Assembly (NCBI GenBank): GCA_903772945.1
Contig: CAICTM010000858.1
Location: 1 to 45,288 of the forward strand
Direction: 5' to 3'
DNA: 45,288 bases
From: Seminavis robusta
Lineage: Eukaryota > Bacillariophyta > Bacillariophyceae > Naviculales > Naviculaceae
The translations under genes and the position numbers were made by a program. Numbering within the stretch: position 1 is the stretch's first letter; each line of letters opens with the position of its first letter. Positions 32,385-41,233 of the stretch are shown in pieces. The notes below the pieces were generated by a model, which made no database searches, was not told the DNA's origin, and worked only from the letters and a program-made list of their open reading frames with translations.

Positions 32385-33796
32385 CGTTCTGTCAGCTGAT
32401 GACGGTACCAATAGTTTCTAAAGTTGCTTCGCTGGTTAGAAGATAATCGCTACCTAGCTACTAGTAGACTAGCTAGCTCTCGCCCCGTAAATGCTGTAAA
32501 GATGAGCTAAGATGAGATGAGATGCCTTAATGATCAATCTAGGCACGATCATGTGCCAGCATTCAGCTGGAGGCAGAAAGCGTTCCAGACTCTAGCCTGT
32601 ACATACTATCCCGTACGCACTTTGAGAGCAGAAGGAGACAGATATACAGCAGACGCGGCTTCTGCTCACATCTTGTAGCTTCCAATCGGCAGTTCTTTGG
32701 CCTTTGGCGGTTGGCGGTTGGCGGGGAAGGCATCCAAGACGGGTAAGCCATTGACTTTCGCCTCCTTTTTGGCTTCTGGCCGAAATAGACTAAGAGAAGA
32801 AGCGGACAAAAAAGGTGTTGTGTAGCACCACCAATACCGTTAGGAGTTACTCTAGCTATGAAGTGTACCATGTCGCAGTGTACTGGTAGGTTTCACAGCA
32901 AGCCTTGAAAGAATGAGCGAATGAATGGAGAATCCGAAATGGAGACAATGTCATTTTCGTCAATGTACGTGATCCGTGAGTGCGCGTGCGTTTGAGCTGC
33001 GTGTGAGTACGCACCAGAAGGTGCAGTCCAAAGAAGCTTTCGTCCCGGACTCCTCGAGGCCTAAGTCAATTTTGGACTGACGGTCATTCCATCGGGGTGA
33101 AGATCTCTTTTATATCTATCCTTTGAGTCATTGATCCGAATAACAGAAACAGAGATTTAGGTGATCAACTGATTTATACCAGTGACCAGAAACAGGGGAC
33201 ACTTGACTACTTGAGTACAGTTTTTGCTACAGTAATCTTGACTGTTGTTGACTGGTTTGTTGGACCTGGAATAGGTAACCTTCTGTTCTGGTACTGGTTT
33301 TTACACGATCTTTAACGGGAGTGTGCAAACCGCTTACGAAGAATATGCTGGCTGTCGTCATCTGGTTTGGCACTTTCCAAAGTGGTTTAGCTGAGTTCTG
33401 GTGCAAAACCGCGTTTGACCCAGGTCGTTTTTGAAAGTGTGGGGGATGTGAACTTTATTTCAATGGCTCTGTGCGTTTGATCACTGTCTACTGGAGGATC
33501 TAGTGAGAGTCCTCCCCTGATTTGTTCGGTGGTCATCTTGACTGTCTTGGAGCATCTAACCTAAACATGATTTTGACCATTATCATGCCCCAAAGAGAAG
33601 GGGTTCTCACGTCGATCCCAGAAGCAAAGAGTTACGGATCCTGCAGATCGAGGCGGTAAAAGTTTTTGTGAACTTTTTAGAGCTCTTATCATCACACACA
33701 ATTTCAAGCCATCAACTTTGCAAAGAAACATCAATCGATCAATCAATCAATCAGAGCGATACCCCACAAGTAAACTTGATCCCAATTCTCATCACC

Positions 33797-34672
33797 ATGT
33801 GCATGACAGAACCCATCTCCGCTGCTACCATCAGCACTCCCACTACCACTGATGGTAGTGTGAAAAAGAACAAATGTGTTTGCTTTGCCAAAAAGGTGGC
33901 TACCGTGGTAGCCACTGTGGAAATGACAGACCCCACCACTCGTTGGCACTCCAAACCCGACCTGAACGAATTCAAGGCCAAAGCCAAGCAGCTTTCCGAA
34001 CACCTTCGTCAAAGCCAACCCTTGTTGGCCTTGGAGATTGAAGAAGCCTACGAAACGACGCGTCAAAAGGACTCGGAAGCGGCCGCCGATTTGCTCCCCA
34101 CTTGGTCCACCTTGGTATCGTCTCGTCGTGGCTTGGAACGCTTTGTCTTGTCCAAACAACAACGCCGCGATCAAGCCCAAGAAGTCAAGGCATCCCGCAG
34201 TGTCGTTTTGAATCTCCAGTGTCTCTTTAAACGCAGTCCCATGGCCGCCGAAATGGCCGACACGCACGCTGAAATGATGCGAAACCAGTACTTTGAATTT
34301 GCCAAACCGGCACAACTCTTGGCACAAGTCTACGGCAATGCCGATGCTCAAGCGGTCATGCCCTATTATCATGACGAAGAACTCGAGGAAGACTTGTACG
34401 AAGAAGACGATCTCTTGGACACTGACGACGCTGGATCCCTCCACTCCATGGCTTCCAAAGAGTCCAGGGATAGCATCAGTATCAAAAAGACCAAAAGGAT
34501 CAAGCGACGAAAGAGCAGCAACGAAGTCAGAAAGGAGGGACGCCGCAAGACTCCCACCAAGAGCAAGTCTTCCTCCTCCAAGTCCAGAACCAAGTCTCCC
34601 ATGCGACGAGTCCAGAGCCTTGTCAGCGATTACGGTGATTACGGACTTATCAATGGCGCTCGACCCGTCTAG
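33797..34672 (+). CDS. Diatom-type 'RGLE' family protein with Ser/Lys-rich tail, copy 1
   Basis: A 291-residue protein from ATG at 33797 (MCMTEPISAAT) in good context (CACCATG); the open frame upstream starts with GTG. The core (about 50-190) contains RWHSKPDLNEFKAKAKQL, SSRRGLERFVLSKQQRRD, and EVKASRSVVLNLQCLFKR, then AKPAQLLAQVYGNADAQAV. An acidic strip (HDEELEEDLYEEDDLLD) is followed by a strongly basic, serine-rich tail (KKTKRIKRRKSS and KTPTKSKSSSSKSR). No enzyme motif, signal peptide or membrane helix. The basic tail may give nuclear or chromatin localisation. The core matches in layout the gene at 38507, so the two are probably paralogues. The family is, as far as I know, expanded in diatoms and uncharacterised. 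Confidence 0.78.
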   Translation: MCMTEPISAATISTPTTTDGSVKKNKCVCFAKKVATVVATVEMTDPTTRWHSKPDLNEFKAKAKQLSEHLRQSQPLLALEIEEAYETTRQKDSEAAADLLPTWSTLVSSRRGLERFVLSKQQRRDQAQEVKASRSVVLNLQCLFKRSPMAAEMADTHAEMMRNQYFEFAKPAQLLAQVYGNADAQAVMPYYHDEELEEDLYEEDDLLDTDDAGSLHSMASKESRDSISIKKTKRIKRRKSSNEVRKEGRRKTPTKSKSSSSKSRTKSPMRRVQSLVSDYGDYGLINGARPV

Positions 34673-35681
34673 AACAGAACGAAAGATATGGCTTTCATCT
34701 TCCGGTCCTTCCTTTCCTCCTGCTTGGTGGTGGTGATCAGATACCCACCACAGATTCTACAGTTGTAATACAACATCCATTGTTTGCGTGCTAAAAGTTA
34801 CATATATTATTTTAGATCACACCAGTTTTCCATCACAAAGACTTGTACCTATAGACCTATAGACCTATAGAACATGTAGTTCAACACGAGTGCTCTTAGA
34901 TCACGGCACTTGTCGATGCCTATGGACTAGGTGTCTTTCCATCTCTCTTAGCAAACTTTAGCTAGCTCTAGCTAGCTAGGCAAGTGTTAGCTGGGCGCTT
35001 CCCTTTCATTGAAGCGAGCACGCACCTTCACTTGTGTAGGTCCCTGTTTTCTGTTTGGCTCTTGCATGTAGTCTACCGCTAGTCTAGCATGCTGCATGCT
35101 CCTTTCAATTCCAGGTTTGGCCGTGTCGAGTCGAGTCTTGGCGTTGGTTGCTCGACTGGCATGCAAGGGGTAGATTACAAGTGCAAGGAGTAGCTTACAA
35201 GGGCCAAGCGCAAGAACGGCCCAAAGAAGAGGCATCACGCAAGAAGAAGGCTTCCCTGTCGTCTACCTTCTCCTTCTCTGATTGAATCATTCATGCACAT
35301 GCAAGCTACAGTAGCTACAGATAAAGACAAGAGGCTTCGAAATTATTAGTTCAAAGAAACAAAGAACTAATGTAGCTGAATCAGTGGATGGTCAAACGCT
35401 TGATGGCCATCAGGTTGCAACTGGGTATGTCTCCAAGCTGTCTGCAAGCTGCCTCCGTCTCCATCTGGAAAGAAGCAGCTGCCTCAAAAAGTGGGCGTTT
35501 TATTCGCGGTTGGAAACAGAATTATCTGGATCGTGGATCTTGTGGATCTGTTGTTACACAAGATAGATCGCTCCAGTGACTCATTCAGTCATTGATGCCA
35601 TTGGTCACAAATAAGACCAATCCTCAGCTACTTTCAGTTTCCCACGAGAACAACACAAGTCCAACAACCCTCCTTCATAAA
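34673..35681. other. Spacer upstream of the sulfotransferase gene
   Basis: About 1 kb. It contains three copies of the 8-base ACCTATAG (34847-34870) and a CTAGCTAG-rich block (34958-34980). An open frame at 35384 shows no family and is not called. The sulfotransferase promoter should lie within it. Confidence 0.5.
34847..34870. repeat. 8-base tandem repeat, three perfect copies
   Basis: ACCTATAG is repeated without gaps at 34847-34854, 34855-34862 and 34863-34870, about 175 bases after the stop codon of copy 1 of the RGLE-type family. Confidence 0.9.
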
Positions 35682-36911
35682 ATGTCAACCTCCAGTATAT
35701 CTATGAAAGTGCTGCTACTGTGGCTTCTCTGTCTATCCTCAGCGTTGTTTCTGTTCAACTATCAACATGCCGGCTGCATTCATCATCATGAGGCCAATGC
35801 AATAAATTCCTTGGCAGCTGACAAGAGCAATTTCATGGTTCAGCGCAAATTGGAACCACCACCACCACAACAACAACGCAGGACAGCACGGCAAATAGTG
35901 GAAGAAGCCTTTGAGAAATCCTACAAGCACCTGATCGATGCTTGCCAAAAACCAGATCAATCCTTGTATCACTGTCTTCTGGAATTGCACACCAATGCCC
36001 CCAAAATCCCCCCCAAATATCCCTGGTGGGTTCAAACACTGGTTCGAGACGGATCCAACATTCTGGGTCCATCTGGACTGCACGGCAAGTGGCATTTCAA
36101 AATCTTCAATACTCCCACCGGTCCACTCCAGTTTTGCAGTCTGGAAAAGGTCGCCTCGACCGAATGGAACGCCCTCAAATGCATGTTGGACGGCAAGGAC
36201 CCTCAATCCGTGGGAGACTTTTGTCTCGATAAACCCCAACAATTGCCACCCGTACTCCCCAAGGCCGTCTTTTTACGAGATCCCTTGGAACGATTTCTAT
36301 CTGGCTTTGTTGACAAGTGCATGATGCCACAACATCGCAATTACGAACCGCACTGCGAACCGTCCGAACTCTGGGCTCCCCACTTTATCACGCATCCCAA
36401 TCAGGCTCAAAAACGACAATTCATACCCAAGGAAGACGATGCCCGATTGTTGCGAGAATTCTTGGCCATGAAACGACACTTTTTTCAAGCGTACATTGAT
36501 ACCTACCCACTCCGATGGAACATTCATTTCATGCCGGCAGCACTCTTTTGCGATGGACTCTTTCGCAACATTCAACACTATGATTTTGTTGGATACATGA
36601 GTGGGGACAAGGCAAAGTCACAAGAATACCTTGTCAAGTTTGGACAACGCTACAATATTACACCGGTGGTGTCCAAAATCTTTCATCTTGACAAAAACCA
36701 CAATGATACCAAACAGCATGTTGTCATGTCCAACAGTGGGGAAGTCATGAAGAATCGAATCGGAACCGCCTCCAAGAAAATCAAAGAGTACTTTACACCG
36801 TATGCCGCGGAAAAGTTGCTCGAGTTTTTGTCCATTGATTATGCGCACAAGGGGCTCAATCTACCAATACCCGACTGGGTGGATGACATGTTGGCACAGC
36901 AAGAACAATAG
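35682..36911 (+). CDS. Golgi-type carbohydrate sulfotransferase (Sulfotransfer_2-like)
   Basis: A 409-residue type II membrane protein. The open frame begins at TTG 35592, with an ATG at 35595; I use the ATG at 35682 (MSTSSISMKVLLLWLL), which puts a hydrophobic signal anchor (about 9-26) at the N-terminus. The PAPS-binding 5' motif is CSLEKVASTEW (about 152-162) and the 3'-phosphate motif is FLRDPLERFLSGFVDKC (about 197-213), both at the spacing of carbohydrate sulfotransferases of the HNK-1/Sulfotransfer_2 group. YDFVGYM follows later. The usual lysine and following Thr in the first motif are present in the form EKVAST. It would transfer sulfate from PAPS to a glycan in the Golgi; the acceptor is unknown, with sulfated wall or mucilage polysaccharides plausible in a diatom. 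Confidence 0.85.
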   Translation: MSTSSISMKVLLLWLLCLSSALFLFNYQHAGCIHHHEANAINSLAADKSNFMVQRKLEPPPPQQQRRTARQIVEEAFEKSYKHLIDACQKPDQSLYHCLLELHTNAPKIPPKYPWWVQTLVRDGSNILGPSGLHGKWHFKIFNTPTGPLQFCSLEKVASTEWNALKCMLDGKDPQSVGDFCLDKPQQLPPVLPKAVFLRDPLERFLSGFVDKCMMPQHRNYEPHCEPSELWAPHFITHPNQAQKRQFIPKEDDARLLREFLAMKRHFFQAYIDTYPLRWNIHFMPAALFCDGLFRNIQHYDFVGYMSGDKAKSQEYLVKFGQRYNITPVVSKIFHLDKNHNDTKQHVVMSNSGEVMKNRIGTASKKIKEYFTPYAAEKLLEFLSIDYAHKGLNLPIPDWVDDMLAQQEQ

Positions 36912-38506
36912 TAGTTGACACAGGATACCTAGCTAGCTTCTAATCCATGATACACCAGCCATGAGTGAAACGTTGTAGTGGGAAATAAATGATAATTGCT
37001 GCAGTCAGCTATTTCGTACTTCCATTACCAAGTCTCAGGACGTTGTCACGGAAGTTAGTAGAGCCACCACCTGGACTACGTGCCCAAAGTCCCATACCTG
37101 GACCAATGCAGGGGCACACGGTACGGTACTCCAAGCCCGCCCATCTTCCCCCCTTCTTGGGACAAATTCAGGACCATCTCGCAGCACCGGGCCCAAGTAT
37201 CCTGCAGGTTTTGTGTTTGCAGATGTGGTTTTGTTGTATCCACATTCACCTTTTTTCAGTGGCATAGTTCCACAATCCTGACCCAAGCCCAAGTCCAAGA
37301 CCATCACCTGGACCTGTGTGCTGCCCATCACGCTACAGGCCCATTTTCCGAACGAACGTCCTGAACAAATGTAATCGACTAGTTCCAAAGATATAGCAGA
37401 AAAACAATAAAACAGGTGCGATTTTTTCCCCCCCAAACGAACCTATCCCTATATTCATGGAACCCGATCACTTTGTGCGCACATGGGCCCCTCCCCATGT
37501 GCGCGATGGCACCCGACGGCCTTCCACGTGTAAGCCTTCCCGGCTGGCCATTGGAACAAGTCGAGGATATCCGCTTGCGCTGGTCCCCAGTTGCAATGTC
37601 CTAACGGTGGCACGGTAGAACTGAGTCATGCACGACCTCTTGACACGAGGAGTGAACTCGCCATCAACGCTTTGCCAGAGGTGTGAAGTAAAATGCATGA
37701 GTCCGTTCTCTTGAGCCGCAAGATGATATAACTTCGGATCAACAGCTCTTGCTACAGTTCTCCCACCAAGAAGTTACAACTACATGACATTGTAATCCTA
37801 GTCAGTTGGTCAGTGGCTAGTGGTGCGTGTTACTCACTGGAACCTTGAATTGGCATAACTCAGTCATCTGGCGTTAGATCAAGCTAGTAGCAATTTTAAA
37901 ATTGCAAGAGCCAGCTGCTAGCTAGCCAACCAGCAGCGCCTAGCTACCGTAGCGGACTTGATGGCTTCTCGAATTCTCACAAAACAGGGTACGGTACACG
38001 GTACTGGTGCAATGCTTATGCTACGCTGTACTGATTGTCACTTGTCGGTCATTTTAAATTTGATACAGTACCATTGTGTTAAATCCTGGAAGTTGGCGCT
38101 TTGCCCTTTTGCCTTAGATAGTTCTTAGTTCTTGACCTGTCGTCGTCTGACCATGCGTTCTGAACGGTTTCGATTCGATTCGATTCATTCCTTGCAAGCT
38201 CTAATTAAGCCACCAAAAACCAATAACTAAAACACACTTCATTACAGTTTGCTTTGCTAGCTCCAGACAACAGATAGCTAGCCAGTAGTACATGTGGCCG
38301 GCAGACTGGATGTTACCGGTGATGCGGCATCCAGATGATACAGAACTTGTTGCAAATGCCGCTTACTGGGGGTGTATCACGTAAACGTGAAAGTTCCTCT
38401 GGCAGAAACATTATTGTACTGCCGTACATGGATGGCTGAGGTTGGGTTTTTACCTTGTACTGGTACCAGTACCAACATTACCGGTCGCTCACAGACAAGA
38501 ACAGAT
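36912..38506. other. Spacer with hairpin and GTAC/CTAG motifs, no gene
   Basis: 1.6 kb between the sulfotransferase gene and copy 2 of the RGLE-type family. It contains an 11-bp hairpin (37477-37504), GTAC clusters (37121-37130, 37990-38010 and 38460-38480) and CTAGCTAG patches (37915-37950, 38255-38285). No coding region is supported. Confidence 0.55.
37477..37504. repeat. Perfect 11-bp hairpin with 6-base loop
   Basis: GCGCACATGGG (37477-37487) and CCCATGTGCGC (37494-37504) are perfect reverse complements separated by CCCCTC. It lies about 570 bases after the sulfotransferase stop codon. Confidence 0.85.
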
Positions 38507-39568
38507 ATGCGCACTTCCAAGCTGAGCAAACTATCATTCATGTCCCTCACAATCTCGTCGAGCCAGACCTCGCTACCTTACCAAGCACATCAGCGAACAA
38601 AATACACTAGAAAAGGTGCAATGTTGAAAGTCGCAATCGCACAGCTACCATCATTCAAGTTGGCAAAATCAAACGTAAAGAAGCAAGAACAACTCAGAAA
38701 GAGAGTACGTCTCAGCGACGACGTCCAGGTCGAAGATGTGGCTGCTCTTCTAGACGGTGAGGTCGAAGATGGCAATTTCAACGATCTCTACTATTCCCCC
38801 GAGGAGCGCAAAACGTTTCGCCAGAATGCAGACCAGACGGGCAAGGAAATCGCAGAGAAAAGCCCTGCGATGGTTACGGGTATCGAATGCATCTTCCGCT
38901 GGTCTGATCTTGAGGCAAACGATGACGCCGAAGACGAGAGTCTCAAGAAGGAAACCAAGTCATTCCTTCGCAAGTGGGCTTCGATGAGCGCTGATCATCG
39001 AGGCCTGGAGAAACGAGTCATCACGAAAGAGTTCAAGAGAGATCGCTTGAATGCGGTGGCCGAGTCCAGAACGATTGTGTTCCAAATGCAGACAATGTTG
39101 GACCGAGCGGAGACCAAGAACGACGCGGACGAGATCATCAGGGAGAGCTACAAGGAGGCGACCCGTCCTTCCAAGATTCTCGCCAAGGCGCTCGGCAAGA
39201 CAGACAAGAAAGCTGTCGACAAGTACATTGGAATTGACCTGCTTCATGCGAACGAGTCAAGCACTTCCCTGTCGAGCATCAGCCGAACGTCAACCAAGTC
39301 CAAGAAAACGAAAGGCTTGCTTCGTGCCTCCGCGTCAAATGGCTCGCTCGCTAGCCTACTAAGCCGAGTGTCATCGCATTCCAAGAACTCGAAAGGCATG
39401 CTTCGTGCCTCCGAATCTTGCGGTTCTCTGTCCAGCCTCAGCAGAACATCATCGCATTCCAAGAAAAAGAAAGAAAGCCAAAAAGAAATCAAGAGCCCCA
39501 ACAAGATCGCTGCGCTTCCAAAAGAACGTGTCAAGACATCCCGTAGCGTTGCGGCCCCTGCTTGTTAG
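38507..39568 (+). CDS. Diatom-type 'RGLE' family protein with Ser/Lys-rich repeats, copy 2
   Basis: About 353 residues if translation starts at ATG 38507 (MRTSKLSKLS). The open frame begins with GTG at 38372, and ATGs at 38432, 38540 and 38621 are alternatives, so the start is uncertain. The core has KRVRLSDDVQVEDV, YYSPEERKTFRQNADQTGKE, then DHRGLEKRVITKEFKRDR, SRTIVFQMQTMLDR and SKILAKALGKTDKKAV, paralleling copy 1. The C-terminus carries about three imperfect repeats of a KGLLRASxSxGSLxSLSR type with SSHSK linkers, then a Lys-rich end. The repeats suggest phosphorylation-rich or nucleic-acid-binding tails. No signal peptide or enzyme motif. Function unknown. Confidence 0.75.
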   Translation: MRTSKLSKLSFMSLTISSSQTSLPYQAHQRTKYTRKGAMLKVAIAQLPSFKLAKSNVKKQEQLRKRVRLSDDVQVEDVAALLDGEVEDGNFNDLYYSPEERKTFRQNADQTGKEIAEKSPAMVTGIECIFRWSDLEANDDAEDESLKKETKSFLRKWASMSADHRGLEKRVITKEFKRDRLNAVAESRTIVFQMQTMLDRAETKNDADEIIRESYKEATRPSKILAKALGKTDKKAVDKYIGIDLLHANESSTSLSSISRTSTKSKKTKGLLRASASNGSLASLLSRVSSHSKNSKGMLRASESCGSLSSLSRTSSHSKKKKESQKEIKSPNKIAALPKERVKTSRSVAAPAC

Positions 39569-40182
39569 AAAGAGAGAGCCCCCAGTTTTGAGAAGAAGTG
39601 TGGATAGAAGATAGGTTCAATAATGAAGTATAAGAGAACGTGCATTACATCTACCAGTGCATGAGTAAGGTATTGGAAGTACCGAGACATGTAGACACTG
39701 GTTGGTGAAAGGTTCCTCCAGGTTTGGAGAGGTATTGCTTCATTGTCCTCTGTGAAGTTCACAGAAGTTGGACTGACATCTACTTACATAAGATGTCCTG
39801 AGTTGGAAAAGAAAGAGAAGAGAGGGGCACAAGAACCATGCACCCATCCCATCCAGGATGCACAACAATTGACCTCACCAAGGTCTACCATATCATAGTA
39901 GTCGGAGGTGATCATACATGTAGGAGGCACCGAACAGCAGAGAGATCGCCGAAGACAAACTTTCATGCAAGCTCTGATTATCACAGGCACACAAAAAGAC
40001 AAGCCTTCAGGAGTCCACTAGCCATTAGTGTTATCCCTAGGTGCTACCGTACCGTATCCAACAACTGCATGTGAGCATATGGGAATAAGCTACAACGGAA
40101 GGTGAGTTCTATTTGACTGGCACTGTGGCTACAAGTAGCAAGAGTTGGTCCAGTACAATATCCAATAGATACAATAGACTAG
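39569..40182. other. Convergent 3' spacer, nothing recognised
   Basis: 614 bases between tail-to-tail genes. One GTACCGTAC motif occurs near 40046-40055. Open frames here have no family character. Confidence 0.5.
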
Positions 40183-40962
40183 CTAATTCCACCAAGAGTT
40201 GTTGCTGGTTGAATCCAAAAATCCCTGCCAAAAGGAAGGATTCCTGGATGGCGGCGATTCCATTTTGATCAGTTGTTGAACTTTTCGTTTGATGTGAGGA
40301 TTCTGTCTCAGTTCTTGCAGCAAGTCTTCGTTCAAAATACCGTCACGCTGCCAAATAGCCACCAGCAGTTCGTACAAGGCCGTTCCTCCCAGCCGCGTCC
40401 GTGGTTGTAGGTAGGGTTGTACCGGTTCCAACGCCAACATTGCTTCTTCGGGGGTTGTGGCTGCCTGAGCCTTGGCAATGACCTTTTCCATCAGAGGAGC
40501 GTATTTGCGTTCGTTCGATTTGTGGATTCCCTTTCGACCAAAGTACCGTTCCAGGCGTTGTTCTGTGGTGAGAAGTTGTTCTTCGTCGTTATTATCGCTG
40601 TCGCTGTCAGCACTTGGTTGCTTGCATACCAATGAGCTTGGGTTTGCCTTGTTGGATTCAAAGCGCTCCCAGTACAGTTGCAGTTCATCGTCTTGCTCCT
40701 CTTCTAACCAATCTTCTGCCAATTGCGCCAATCGAGACTTTGGCTTTTGTGGCTCTGGAGACTCGCCCTGTGAAACATTGTCGTCGTCGGGTGCCGTCGA
40801 CTGAATGGCAAAACTAAACTCTTTTTTGGTCCTCGGCCCAATCGATACACATTGCTGTTGACCTTGATGGCAGAGAAACCCCGACGCTGTCGTGGTGGTG
40901 ACAAAGGAAGAAACAAAGGCCACCATTGCTTTGTCTGCATCGTTTGGTGCCAATGAAGGCAT
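40183..40962 (-). CDS. Hypothetical protein with possible diatom plastid leader
   Basis: A 259-residue protein from ATG at 40962 (MPSLAPNDADKA) to TAG. An internal ATG at 40926 gives MVAFVSSFVTTTTASGF; TASGF resembles the ASAFAP-type cleavage motif with phenylalanine that marks diatom plastid presequences, followed by a Ser/Thr/Lys/Gln-rich stretch. If that start is used, it would be a plastid-targeted protein of 247 residues. The mature part is acidic and Glu/Gln-rich (LAQLAEDWLEEEQDDELQL), then helical (EQRLERYFGRKGIHKSNERKYAPLMEKV). It ends with a short Trp/Ser/Asn tail. No recognised domain. It is divergent with the oxygenase gene across 271 bases, so the two may be co-regulated. Confidence 0.75.
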   Translation of the reverse strand: MPSLAPNDADKAMVAFVSSFVTTTTASGFLCHQGQQQCVSIGPRTKKEFSFAIQSTAPDDDNVSQGESPEPQKPKSRLAQLAEDWLEEEQDDELQLYWERFESNKANPSSLVCKQPSADSDSDNNDEEQLLTTEQRLERYFGRKGIHKSNERKYAPLMEKVIAKAQAATTPEEAMLALEPVQPYLQPRTRLGGTALYELLVAIWQRDGILNEDLLQELRQNPHIKRKVQQLIKMESPPSRNPSFWQGFLDSTSNNSWWN

Positions 40963-41233
40963 GAAGGTCGTTTAGGCAACGACCTCTGGATCTCAAAACC
41001 ACCTCCTTATTTCAGCTGTGTCGATGGGGGTTCGCATTCTTGGCGGTCAAATCTTGGTATAATATCCACGACCCAAATCTTCTGGTCTTCCACGGAATCT
41101 ACTAGTACACGTGTTTGACACTTTTTAGAATTCCAATTTTTGTGAACACAAAGCACAAAAACCAAGAGGGGGCTCCTGTCCTCCTGCTCATCACTCCAAA
41201 CCCCAAGCAAGACAACAGTGAAGACCCACCAAC
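40963..41233. promoter_or_regulatory. Short divergent promoter, 271 bases
   Basis: The intergenic stretch lies between the outward-facing starts of the possible plastid protein (40962, -) and the oxygenase (41234, +). Both promoters must fit here or overlap the genes. No TATA or named motif is clear. Confidence 0.55.

Larger units (their letters stand above)
31465..33796. other. Long spacer with tandem array and CTAG palindromes, no gene
   Basis: 2.3 kb between divergent genes. It contains a 10-bp perfect palindrome (31675-31695), a four-copy degenerate tandem array (about 31915-32384), and CTAGCTAG patches (about 31995-32035 and 32450-32485). The remaining 1.3 kb up to 33796 shows no motif; its open frames start with non-ATG codons or have no family character. 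Confidence 0.6.

Noticed and set aside
35384..35566. Small plus-strand ORFs in the spacer
   Set aside because: Two overlapping short frames with no domain and no support beyond length.
39838..40074. Plus-strand ORF of 78 codons in a convergent spacer
   Set aside because: No family resemblance, stands alone between two gene tails.
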